Positions 1 through 6,293 of a stretch of DNA of 7,471 bases are shown piece by piece. Source of the DNA: JALYUA01 sp038229875 (GTDB lineage Bacteria > Acidobacteriota > Thermoanaerobaculia > UBA5066 > Gp7-AA6); assembly GCA_038229875.1 (NCBI GenBank), contig JBBROA010000165.1, forward strand, positions 1 to 7,471, read 5' to 3'. Positions within the stretch are counted from its first letter, which is position 1. Every line of letters starts with the position of its first letter. The notes beneath the pieces are model-generated. The model was not told the DNA's origin. It worked only from the letters and a program-made list of their open reading frames with translations, and ran no database searches. Made by a program: the position numbers and the translations under genes.

Positions 1-53
1 AAGCCCTGAGCGTCCCCCGCCTGTCGCTGCTCTAGTCCGTTTTCCTCCCTTCC
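1..53. other. Short non-coding lead-in upstream of the first gene
   Basis: These bases hold no gene I can support. An in-frame TAG at 33-35 limits how far upstream the methyltransferase can begin. No Shine-Dalgarno-like purine run precedes the ATG at 54; the stretch at 41-53 is pyrimidine-rich instead. No convincing -35/-10 promoter is visible, so the operon promoter may lie left of the window, or the first gene may be leaderless or initiate without a Shine-Dalgarno. Confidence 0.5.
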
Positions 54-1328
54 ATGAGCATACGCGCCGTCGTCGAAAAGCTCGCTCCCACCGGCGAAGG
101 CCTCGTCAGGACAAATGAGGGTGTGGGACTCGTGGAGGGGGCGCTCACCGGAGAGGACGTCGAGATCGAGGTCGTGCGGACTTCCCGCAAGATCTGGCGG
201 GGGCGCGCGCTCGCCGTGCACCGTCCGTCGTCCGACCGCCTGACAGGCGGCCACGCGGAGGGATGCCCCGCGTGCGACTGGGCGCATTTCGAGCCCGGAG
301 CGGCGCGGGCGGCCAAGCGCGATCTCTTTCTCGAGACGATGTCCCGCATCGGGAAGATCGCGGCGGGCGAGCTCGGATCTCTACCCGTCGAAGCCTCGGA
401 GGCCGGTTATCGGCTGAGGAGCCGCTTCCACGCGGAGCGCCGGCAGGGCGCCGGCGCGGTCCTCGTTGGAGGCTTCGCCCCCGGGACGCACCGCGTCGAG
501 CCGCTCGACGGGTGCGAGGCGCTGAGCCCTTCGATGCGCGTCTTGCTCCCTCGCCTTTCCGAGGCGCTGACGCCGTTCCCGGCTCCGGTCGAGATAACGA
601 CCCTCGAGTCTCTGGAGGCCGACCGCCGCCTTGCGCGCGTCACCGCGTCGGGGGACGCGAGCGCAGCGACCGCGATCGCGCGCGCCCTGGCGCCGCTTTT
701 CGACGGCGTGCGCGTGGTCGACGCGCGGGGCTTCTTGCGTCACCGCATGGGGCAGCCGCGGCTCTGGATCACCGTCGACGGCCGCGAGTGCCCGGCTTCG
801 CCGGAGACGTTTTTTCAGGCGAATCGGTTTCTCGCCTCCCCGCTCGCGGCGCACGTCCGGGATCTCGGCAGTGCCGTGCCCCCCGGGCGGGCGCTCGACG
901 CCTTCGGCGGGTCCGGGTTCTTCGCCGGCGGACTGCTGGCCGCGGGGCACGAAGTCACATCGGTCGAGGGGCACGCGGAGGCCGTACGCGAAGCCCGTCT
1001 GGCGCGTGAGCGGTCGAGCGGTAAAGACCGGTGGCGCATCGAGCAGGCCTCGGTGGCCGCCTTCGTGCGCTCGGATTCGCGCCGCGAGGACATCGTGGTG
1101 GCCGATCCGCCCCGCGCGGGACTCGGCGCCCCGCTCGCGCGCGCTCTGGCCGCAAGAGCCCGACGGCGCCTGATCTACGTTTCCTGCGACCCCGCGACCC
1201 TCGCACGGGACCTCGCGGCGATCCGGCCGGAGGGCTGGGAAATCGTGAGCGCGCGCCTGTTCGACCTGTTCGCCTTCACGCACCGCGTGGAGTCGGTCAT
1301 CGCCCTGGAGCGGGTCCGCGACGAGTGA
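54..1328 (+). CDS. RlmD/RumA-like class I SAM-dependent uracil-5 RNA methyltransferase with TRAM domain
   Basis: The 424-residue product belongs to the TrmA/RlmC/RlmD family, which makes 5-methyluridine in rRNA or tRNA in the cytoplasm. Residues about 1-60 look like a TRAM RNA-binding domain. A C-x2-C pair (Cys71, Cys74) and Cys154 occupy positions of the Fe-S ligands of E. coli RlmD, but the first expected cysteine, six residues before Cys71, is a glycine. The catalytic half has FFQAN (Gln255), the SAM-binding loop DAFGGSGFF (282-290), DPPRAGL (351-357), the nucleophile in YVSCDP (Cys378) and the C-terminal base in HRVE (Glu413). Length is normal for the family. ATG 54 is the only standard start after the in-frame TAG at 33-35. 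The stop overlaps the comEC GTG. The Fe-S remnant argues for an rRNA enzyme (RlmC/RlmD type) over TrmA, but the target base cannot be read from sequence. Confidence 0.92.
   Translation: MSIRAVVEKLAPTGEGLVRTNEGVGLVEGALTGEDVEIEVVRTSRKIWRGRALAVHRPSSDRLTGGHAEGCPACDWAHFEPGAARAAKRDLFLETMSRIGKIAAGELGSLPVEASEAGYRLRSRFHAERRQGAGAVLVGGFAPGTHRVEPLDGCEALSPSMRVLLPRLSEALTPFPAPVEITTLESLEADRRLARVTASGDASAATAIARALAPLFDGVRVVDARGFLRHRMGQPRLWITVDGRECPASPETFFQANRFLASPLAAHVRDLGSAVPPGRALDAFGGSGFFAGGLLAAGHEVTSVEGHAEAVREARLARERSSGKDRWRIEQASVAAFVRSDSRREDIVVADPPRAGLGAPLARALAARARRRLIYVSCDPATLARDLAAIRPEGWEIVSARLFDLFAFTHRVESVIALERVRDE
1310..1319 (+). promoter_or_regulatory. Small inverted repeat 5 nt before the comEC start
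   Basis: GCGG-GT-CCGC (4-bp arms, 2-nt centre) ends exactly 5 nt before GTG 1325. Taken alone it is weak and could be chance in GC-rich DNA. It is listed because the same geometry recurs before the two other overlapping GTG starts (6269-6280 and 6894-6909). A possible Shine-Dalgarno GGAG at 1307-1310 abuts it. Confidence 0.25.
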
Positions 1329-3715
1329 GCGCCGCGGAGCCCGCCGCGCCGCCGGGCCGTACTCACGCTCACGCCCCTGCCGCTCTCGCCGCCGCCGCTT
1401 TCGTCTCGGGAATCGCGCTCGGGGCTCGTGCCACGAGCGCGCCTACAGGCACAGGCGCGCTCCTTCTCGCAGGCCTCTGCGCGGCTCTCCTCGCGGCTCG
1501 CCTGCGCCGTGGCGCGGGGGGACTCGCCTCCCGAGCCGCGGCGGCTCTTCTTTTTGCGGCGCTCGGCTTCGGCGAAGGACGCATCCGCCTCGCGGCGCCC
1601 GCGCGTGCCGCCTCGGAAACGTTCGCGGCGCTGCCGCTTTCCGCAGACCGCATCGACCGGGTCGAGGGCGTGCTCCTCGACTTCTGGACCGGCGCGCCTC
1701 CGCGGGCCCACGGACGACTGCGCGCCGAGCGTCTCTGGGACGGCGGCCGGTGGAAGCCGTTTCGCGCGGAGGTCTTCCTCTTCATCTCAGGGGAAGAGGC
1801 GCTCGTCCCGGACCGGGGTGACCGCGTGGTTGCGGTGGGCAAGTTACGCCTCGAGGGTCTCCCGGCCTCCGACAGGGACATCGTTCTGCCCTGGCCGATG
1901 TTCCGCCTCTCGGCGAAGAGCGCGCTGAGGCTCGAATCGCCGCGAACGACGCCTCTGTCGGTGCTCGCCGCCCCCAACCGATGGCTTTACGCGCGGCTCG
2001 CGGCGGCACGCCCCGGCGACGCCGCGTTCGACCGGGACGTCCGGGGCCCGCTGGCTGCGATCCTGCTCGGGCGCACTTCGGGTCTGGATCGCGGGATGGT
2101 TGCGCGTTACCGGCGCGGGGGGCTGTATCACCTGCTCGTGATCGCGGGGCTGCACGTCGGTCTCGCGGCCGGGATGGCGCTCCTCGCATTGAGGCTGCTG
2201 TCGCTGCGCGGTTTTCGGCGGGACGCGCTTTTGTTCACCGTCGTGATTCTCTTCGTCGTCGTCGGAGGCGCGAACCCGCCCGCGGTCCGCGCGGCTCTCG
2301 TCTTCACCGTTTTCCTCCTGACGCGGCTCCTCGAGCGTCCCGTCGCGCCCGCGCAGGCGATCGGCCTCTCCGCTCTCGTGCTGTTCGCCGCCGCCCCTGA
2401 GCAGCTCTACGCGATCGGCACGCTGCTGACGTTTGCGGCCGTGTGCGGGATCGCGGCGTTTGCCGGGCCCCTGCGGGCGCGCCTGCCGCGGCGTCCCGCA
2501 TTTCTCTTTGCGGGTCTCGCCGCCGCGGTCGCCGCTCAGATCGGGACCGCGCCGCTTCTTCTCTGGCGCTTCAACGTCGTTTCGGCGGGCGCATGGATCA
2601 CGGCGCCGATCGCGATTCCGATCGCCGCCGCGCTGATCGCCGTGGGAGCGGCTCTTCTGGCATGCCTGGCGGTGGGCCTTCCCGCGGGCGCGCTGATCGC
2701 TCTCTTTGCCGCGGGCTCGCGCACGCTCGAGGCGCTGGCGGAGAGGACCGCCGGGATCGCGTTCTTAAGACCCACCCCTCCCCTCTGGGCGACGATCGCG
2801 GTCCCGGCGCTTCTTGCCGCCGGGATGCTTCTCCGCGGGCGACTCCGAATCGGAGCGTTCGCGTCAGCCGCTGTCGTCTTCCTGGCACTTGCGGTCCGCA
2901 GCGGGCCCCCGGGACCCGCGCGCGGATTCTCCCTCGAGGCGCTCGATGTCGGGCAGGGAGACGCGTTTCTTCTGCGATGGACATCTCACGCCGTGCTCAT
3001 CGACGGCGGGGGCCCGTTCGACCTGGAGGCGCGGGACTTCGGCCGCACGCGGCTCCTTCCCAAGCTCCTCGATCGCGGCGTCACGCGGCTCGACGCCGCC
3101 CTCGTCACGCACCCCCATCCGGACCACGCGCTCGGAGTCTTTGCCCTGCTCGAAGAGATCCACGTGGGAGCGCTGTGGATTTCGGACGGCGACGACGAGG
3201 CGAACCTGTATCGGGACTTGAGGGCGGCGGCGGGGATTCGCGCCGTCGAAGTGCGCGCTCTGCGCCCGGGCACAGTCGTGCGATGGAACGGCGCGACTCT
3301 TTCGGTTCTGCGCTCGGGAGGGCGTCCCACGAAGCGGGACTCGACGAACAACCAGTCGGTCGTCGCGATGTTCGAACGGCAGGGCCGGCGGGCTCTTTTG
3401 ACCGGCGATGCCGGGGCCCCCGGGGAGGCGGAGCTGCTCCGCAAGGACCCTCGCGCGCTCGCCGCCGACGTTCTGAAGGTGGGACATCACGGCAGCCGGG
3501 GCTCAACCCTGCCCGCATTTCTGTCCGCCGTCTCACCGCGCGCGGCCCTGATCTCGTGCGGGCGTGAGAATCGTTTCGGGCATCCGGCGCCCGAAACCCT
3601 GGGCTCGCTCGCCGCGGCGCATGTTCGGGTCTTCCGCACGGACCTCGATTCCGACATTCTTCTGGAGCTTTTACCGGGAGGGACCACGCGCGTGCACAAA
3701 CGGGAGCTTCCCTGA
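1325..3715 (+). CDS. comEC: ComEC/Rec2-family DNA internalization protein with C-terminal metallo-beta-lactamase domain
   Basis: ComEC forms the inner-membrane channel that brings single-stranded DNA into the cell in natural transformation. From GTG 1325 the product has 796 residues, a usual size. The order is: hydrophobic N-terminus (about 15-80), a soluble DUF4131/OB-like region (about 80-200), the multi-helix Competence domain (about 235-525) carrying the hallmark HLLVIAGLHVG (269-279), then a metallo-beta-lactamase domain (about 536-790). That domain shows LDVGQGD (540-546), a complete zinc motif HPHPDH (596-601), TGDA (693-696) and HHGS (721-724), so it looks catalytically competent as a nuclease. 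GTG 1325 was chosen over longer in-frame options because those lie deep inside the methyltransferase and encode low-complexity Arg-rich sequence. The GTGA overlap gives 4 nt shared with the upstream stop. Other competence genes are not visible here. Confidence 0.95.
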   Translation: MSAAEPAAPPGRTHAHAPAALAAAAFVSGIALGARATSAPTGTGALLLAGLCAALLAARLRRGAGGLASRAAAALLFAALGFGEGRIRLAAPARAASETFAALPLSADRIDRVEGVLLDFWTGAPPRAHGRLRAERLWDGGRWKPFRAEVFLFISGEEALVPDRGDRVVAVGKLRLEGLPASDRDIVLPWPMFRLSAKSALRLESPRTTPLSVLAAPNRWLYARLAAARPGDAAFDRDVRGPLAAILLGRTSGLDRGMVARYRRGGLYHLLVIAGLHVGLAAGMALLALRLLSLRGFRRDALLFTVVILFVVVGGANPPAVRAALVFTVFLLTRLLERPVAPAQAIGLSALVLFAAAPEQLYAIGTLLTFAAVCGIAAFAGPLRARLPRRPAFLFAGLAAAVAAQIGTAPLLLWRFNVVSAGAWITAPIAIPIAAALIAVGAALLACLAVGLPAGALIALFAAGSRTLEALAERTAGIAFLRPTPPLWATIAVPALLAAGMLLRGRLRIGAFASAAVVFLALAVRSGPPGPARGFSLEALDVGQGDAFLLRWTSHAVLIDGGGPFDLEARDFGRTRLLPKLLDRGVTRLDAALVTHPHPDHALGVFALLEEIHVGALWISDGDDEANLYRDLRAAAGIRAVEVRALRPGTVVRWNGATLSVLRSGGRPTKRDSTNNQSVVAMFERQGRRALLTGDAGAPGEAELLRKDPRALAADVLKVGHHGSRGSTLPAFLSAVSPRAALISCGRENRFGHPAPETLGSLAAAHVRVFRTDLDSDILLELLPGGTTRVHKRELP
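3702..3706 (+). promoter_or_regulatory. Shine-Dalgarno GGGAG favouring a CTG start of miaA at 3712
   Basis: GGGAG lies within the last comEC codons and is followed by a 5-nt spacer and then CTG at 3712-3714. That CTG overlaps the comEC stop TGA (3713-3715). The spacing is ideal for a start at 3712 and far too long (38 nt) for the GTG at 3745. Confidence 0.5.
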
Positions 3716-4653
3716 GACAGGTTCCGCCGACGACCCTGCTGGTCGTGCTCGGCCCGACGGGCTCGGGGAAGTCGGACCTCGCGCACGAGGTAGCTCTCCG
3801 GCGAAACGGAGAAATCGTGTCGGCCGACGCGTACGCGGTTTATCGCCGGCTCGACGTCGGGACCGCCAAGCCTTCGCGCGACCGCCGGCGAGAGGTCCCG
3901 TACTGGGGAATCGACGTCGCGGATCCCGGCGAGACCTATTCGGCCGGGCGCTGGGCGCGCGAGGCGCGGGGTTGGATCGACGACATCGCCCGCCGGGGCC
4001 GCCTGCCGATCGTGTGCGGGGGAAGCGGGTTCTACATCTCCGCGCTTCTCGAGGGCCTCCCGCCCGCCGAGGAGATGGACCCCGCCCTCCGGGCCGCCCT
4101 GGCCGCGTGGGGCCGGCCCCGTCCGGAAGAGGCGCACCGCTTCCTCGCGATGAACGACACGCGATCCGCCAGCCGCATTCCCCCCGCGAATCTGAGGTAC
4201 ACGCTGCGCGCCCTGGAGATCCTGCTCACGACCGGCGTACGGCCCTCCGAGCGGCCCCGTACGGGCGGCGGATGGACCGCGCGGTGGCGGGTTGTGAAGG
4301 TCGGGATCCGCCCGGCGCGCGAGGATCTCTATGCTAGGATCGCGCACCGAGTTGCCTGGATGCTCGATGCGGGCTGGGTCAATGAGGTCAGGCGGTTGCT
4401 CGAAGAGGAAGTCCCGGTCGAATCGCAGGCGTTCTCTGCGATCGGCTACCGGGAAGTGGCGGAGTGGGTTTGCGGGCGGGCGGATCGGCGAGAGACGGAA
4501 GAGAAAATCGTGGTGGCCACCCGTCAGCTCGCCAAACGTCAACGGACCTGGTTCGCGCGGGAGAGCGGTGTCGAGTGGGTGTCTCCGGAGCAGGCTCTGG
4601 CGGCAACCCTCGCTCGCGTGGATGAGGACGAGACGGAGAGAAGAAGCGGATGA
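3712..4653 (+). CDS. miaA: tRNA dimethylallyltransferase MiaA (probable CTG start; GTG 3745 is the alternative)
   Basis: MiaA transfers a dimethylallyl group from DMAPP to N6 of A37 in tRNAs reading UNN codons, the first step to (ms2)i6A. Numbering from CTG 3712 (313 residues), the product has the P-loop GPTGSGKS (14-21), then SADAYAVYRRLDVGTAKPS for substrate and tRNA contacts, a GGSGFYISALLEGL segment matching the family GGT-LY-ALL-GL motif, LRYTLRALEILLTTG, AIGYREV, and the C-terminal TRQLAKRQ-TWF signature (from 270). No ATG, GTG or TTG lies in frame before GTG 3745. Starting there would begin the protein two residues before the P-loop and delete the first beta strand (TLLVVLG), which the family normally has. 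CTG 3712 restores it, has a good Shine-Dalgarno and a 4-nt overlap with comEC. A predictor limited to standard starts would give 3745-4653. Followed 4 nt later by hfq, a classic pairing. Confidence 0.95.
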   Translation: MRQVPPTTLLVVLGPTGSGKSDLAHEVALRRNGEIVSADAYAVYRRLDVGTAKPSRDRRREVPYWGIDVADPGETYSAGRWAREARGWIDDIARRGRLPIVCGGSGFYISALLEGLPPAEEMDPALRAALAAWGRPRPEEAHRFLAMNDTRSASRIPPANLRYTLRALEILLTTGVRPSERPRTGGGWTARWRVVKVGIRPAREDLYARIAHRVAWMLDAGWVNEVRRLLEEEVPVESQAFSAIGYREVAEWVCGRADRRETEEKIVVATRQLAKRQRTWFARESGVEWVSPEQALAATLARVDEDETERRSG

Positions 4654-4657
4654 ACAG

Positions 4658-4879
4658 ATGAATAAGGCCCCCATCAACGTTCAGGATTCCTTTTTTTACA
4701 ACCTGCGCAAAGACAACATCGCGATCACCGTCCGCTTGACCTCGGGTGAGGAACGGGTGGGCCGGCTCCGCCGCTTCGACAAATTCGCTCTCGTGCTCGA
4801 AGTCGACGGCCACGAGGAGATGATCTACAAACACGCGATCGCGTCGATCCGTTCGGAGAGCGTTCCTCCGGCTCCATGA
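4658..4879 (+). CDS. hfq: RNA chaperone Hfq (73 aa)
   Basis: Hfq is a hexameric Sm-like ring that binds small RNAs and mRNAs. The N-terminus PINVQDSFF matches the Sm1 entry, with Gln9 and Asp10 equivalent to E. coli Gln8 and Asp9. The Sm2 signature IYKHAI (56-61) carries Lys58 and His59 of the proximal U-binding face. FDKF (40-43) supplies the conserved Asp and Phe. The rim patch is RKDN (17-20), similar to the RKEN of Bacillus Hfq. The distal face is odd: the E. coli Tyr25, Ile30 and Lys31 positions are Arg26, Glu31 and Glu32. There is almost no C-terminal tail. ATG 4658 follows the miaA stop by 4 nt, and a weak GGA lies 7 nt upstream. The frame is open far upstream, but that stretch lies inside miaA. 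Identity is clear; RNA preference is not. Confidence 0.95.
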   Translation: MNKAPINVQDSFFYNLRKDNIAITVRLTSGEERVGRLRRFDKFALVLEVDGHEEMIYKHAIASIRSESVPPAP

Positions 4880-4914
4880 AACCCCTCGGGCGAGCGCCTC
4901 GCGCGTTCGCATGA
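4876..4914 (+). other. Possible 12-codon bridging ORF between hfq and the TPR gene
   Basis: ATG 4876 overlaps the hfq stop as ATGA. It is followed by eleven sense codons and a TGA at 4912-4914 that overlaps the ATG of the next gene as ATGA. The hypothetical peptide (MKPLGRAPRAFA) resembles nothing I know. The gap also contains GCGAG-CGC-CTCGC (4890-4902), a 5-bp inverted repeat ending 8 nt before ATG 4911, with no T-run and so not a terminator. The arrangement could pass ribosomes across the gap, but chance is a strong alternative. Confidence 0.2.
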
Positions 4915-6293
4915 GCCCGAAACTCCGCAACCTGCCGCACTCTCCTCGCTCGATCGCCCTTCCGCGCCGGCGTCCTGCGGCATGGCGACTCCTGCACGGC
5001 TGCGGCTTTGTGATCCTGTTCGCCTGCGCCGCGCTGGCCGTGCGGTGCGCCTCCGCGGGCGTGCCTGTCCAGGTGCGCGACACGTTCCCCCTCGATCCGC
5101 GTGAAGATCTTTCCGGGCCCTTTGCGGAGGAGGTCGACCGCGGCTGGCAGGCGCTCTCGTCCGGAGACGCGGCCGCCGCCTCCCGGGCCTTCGCAGCGGC
5201 CCGGGGCGAAGGCTCGCACCTCGCCGCGGAGGTGGGATGGATCGAAGCCCAGGTTCTTCTCGGTGCGTTCGAGCCGGCGGAGACGGCGTGCGTGACCGCG
5301 TTGAACTCGGGCGAGCCCACTCTCCCTCTCCTCGTGGCGTGCGGAGAGGCCCGCGGTCGCGGCGGAAGGCCCGCGGAGGGTTACCGGCTTTACGTGCGCG
5401 CCCTGGCTCGCAACTCGAAGCGTACAGGCCTTTCGGCGCGCACGGAGGAGCTGCGTCTCTCCGCGCGAGACGCGCTTTCCGCGCAGGCGCGAGTGGCGGC
5501 CGAGGAGCATCGTTGGGCCGAGGCGCGCGACCGAATCGCGGCTGCGATCGACGTCGCGCCGGAATCCGCCCCTCTGCGCGTCCTGGCGGGAGAGATCGAA
5601 AATTCTGCCGGCCAGACTGAAAAGGCGCTGCAGCGATTCCGGGAAGCCTGGGAGATCGACTCGTCGAATGCCGCGGTGGGGGAGCGCGTCGGGGACCTCG
5701 CCGTCGAGCAGGAGGATTTTGCGCTCGCCGTCGGCGTCTTTGACCGACTGGCCCGCTCCGACGCGAAGTTCAAGGCCCGCGCCGAAGAGGCCCGCCTGTC
5801 GTTCCGCGTGGCGAACTGGCCTCCGCCCGAGCGGGAGGCCGCGCGCGCCGAGCGGCTCTCCCGCGCCCGCGCGGCGTCGCTCGTCTGGTGGATGTTCCCC
5901 GAGGTTCGCGAGGCGCGCGTCAGCTCCGGCGTCATCGCGAGCGACGCCGTCTCAAGGCGCGACAGCCGGGCGTTCACGCGCGCGCTCGCCCTCGGGCTTC
6001 TCGAGGTGGACCGTGAGACCCACCGCAGCAGCCCTGACTCCAGCCTCACCCTGGCCGCCGCTTCGCGGCTCCTCCTGCGGTTGATCGAGATCGTGCGGCC
6101 CGGCGACGAGCCGCCGTGCCTCGAAAAGGCGGGCGGCCGGTCCCGTGGCTCAGCGGACACGATTAGGGCGGCGGAGGCCTGCGGTCTCTGGAAGGAGGAC
6201 GAGAACAGCCATCCGGGAGGGCCCGCGTTCACGCGCGCGCTCGACCGCATCCGCGCCATGGTGTCGGCGAAGCAGGCTTCCCCCGGTGAGTGA
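4911..6293 (+). CDS. Exported TPR-repeat protein with degenerate SLH-like C-terminus, function unknown
   Basis: I do not recognise a named family for this 460-residue protein. A basic N-terminal stretch (RRR at 19-21) precedes a hydrophobic segment at about 30-45. Next comes CASA-G (46-50), a plausible signal peptidase I site, so export or membrane anchoring is likely. Cys46 lacks a good lipobox (AVR precedes it). Residues about 70-300 are Ala/Glu/Arg-rich helical pairs typical of tetratricopeptide repeats; the clearest are near 190-265. Residues about 314-395 resemble an S-layer homology unit: a helix beginning LSRARAASL, then SD, ALALGLLEVD, a PD turn, and LTLAAASRLLLRLI. The last 60 residues include several cysteines. 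There is no good Shine-Dalgarno before ATG 4911, and the N-region is long, so the start is less certain than the frame. It probably acts as an envelope scaffold; partners are unknown. Confidence 0.82.
   Translation: MSPKLRNLPHSPRSIALPRRRPAAWRLLHGCGFVILFACAALAVRCASAGVPVQVRDTFPLDPREDLSGPFAEEVDRGWQALSSGDAAAASRAFAAARGEGSHLAAEVGWIEAQVLLGAFEPAETACVTALNSGEPTLPLLVACGEARGRGGRPAEGYRLYVRALARNSKRTGLSARTEELRLSARDALSAQARVAAEEHRWAEARDRIAAAIDVAPESAPLRVLAGEIENSAGQTEKALQRFREAWEIDSSNAAVGERVGDLAVEQEDFALAVGVFDRLARSDAKFKARAEEARLSFRVANWPPPEREAARAERLSRARAASLVWWMFPEVREARVSSGVIASDAVSRRDSRAFTRALALGLLEVDRETHRSSPDSSLTLAAASRLLLRLIEIVRPGDEPPCLEKAGGRSRGSADTIRAAEACGLWKEDENSHPGGPAFTRALDRIRAMVSAKQASPGE
6269..6280 (+). promoter_or_regulatory. 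Small inverted repeat 5 nt before the phosphatidyltransferase start
   Basis: GAAGC-AG-GCTTC (5-bp arms, 2-nt centre) ends exactly 5 nt before GTG 6286, inside the last codons of the TPR gene. No Shine-Dalgarno-like purine run occurs in the intervening CCCCG. The placement matches the repeats at 1310-1319 and 6894-6909. Confidence 0.28.

Noticed and set aside
381..1283. 300-codon open frame on the - strand opposite the methyltransferase gene
   Set aside because: It is an Arg/Gly/Ala-rich shadow of a well-supported gene on the other strand, as expected in high-GC DNA, with no recognisable domain.
3732..3744. GACC-CTGCT-GGTC directly before GTG 3745 as a regulatory stem supporting that start
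   Set aside because: The stem is only 4 bp, lacks the 2-nt centre and 5-nt gap of the other three, and GTG 3745 is a poor start on protein grounds.
4236..4263. Inverted repeat CGTACGG ... CCGTACG with a 14-nt loop inside miaA
   Set aside because: It is a 7-bp stem in the middle of a gene, has no T-run, and is compatible with chance in GC-rich coding sequence.
3487..4677. 396-codon open frame on the - strand opposite miaA
   Set aside because: It spans the antisense of the comEC end and all of miaA, is low in complexity and has no motif. It is a high-GC shadow.
4691..4697. Run of seven T near the start of hfq, as a possible intrinsic terminator or slippage site
   Set aside because: No stable GC hairpin ends just upstream, and the run encodes the conserved Phe-Phe of the Hfq N-terminus, so it is explained by coding.
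4890..4902. GCGAG-CGC-CTCGC between hfq and the TPR gene as a terminator
   Set aside because: The stem is only 5 bp and no T-run follows. The downstream gene follows closely in the same direction.
5029..5048. Lipobox at Cys46 of the TPR protein
   Set aside because: The residues before the Cys (Ala-Val-Arg) do not fit the lipobox, because Arg at -1 is not accepted. A signal peptidase I site at CASA-G is more plausible.
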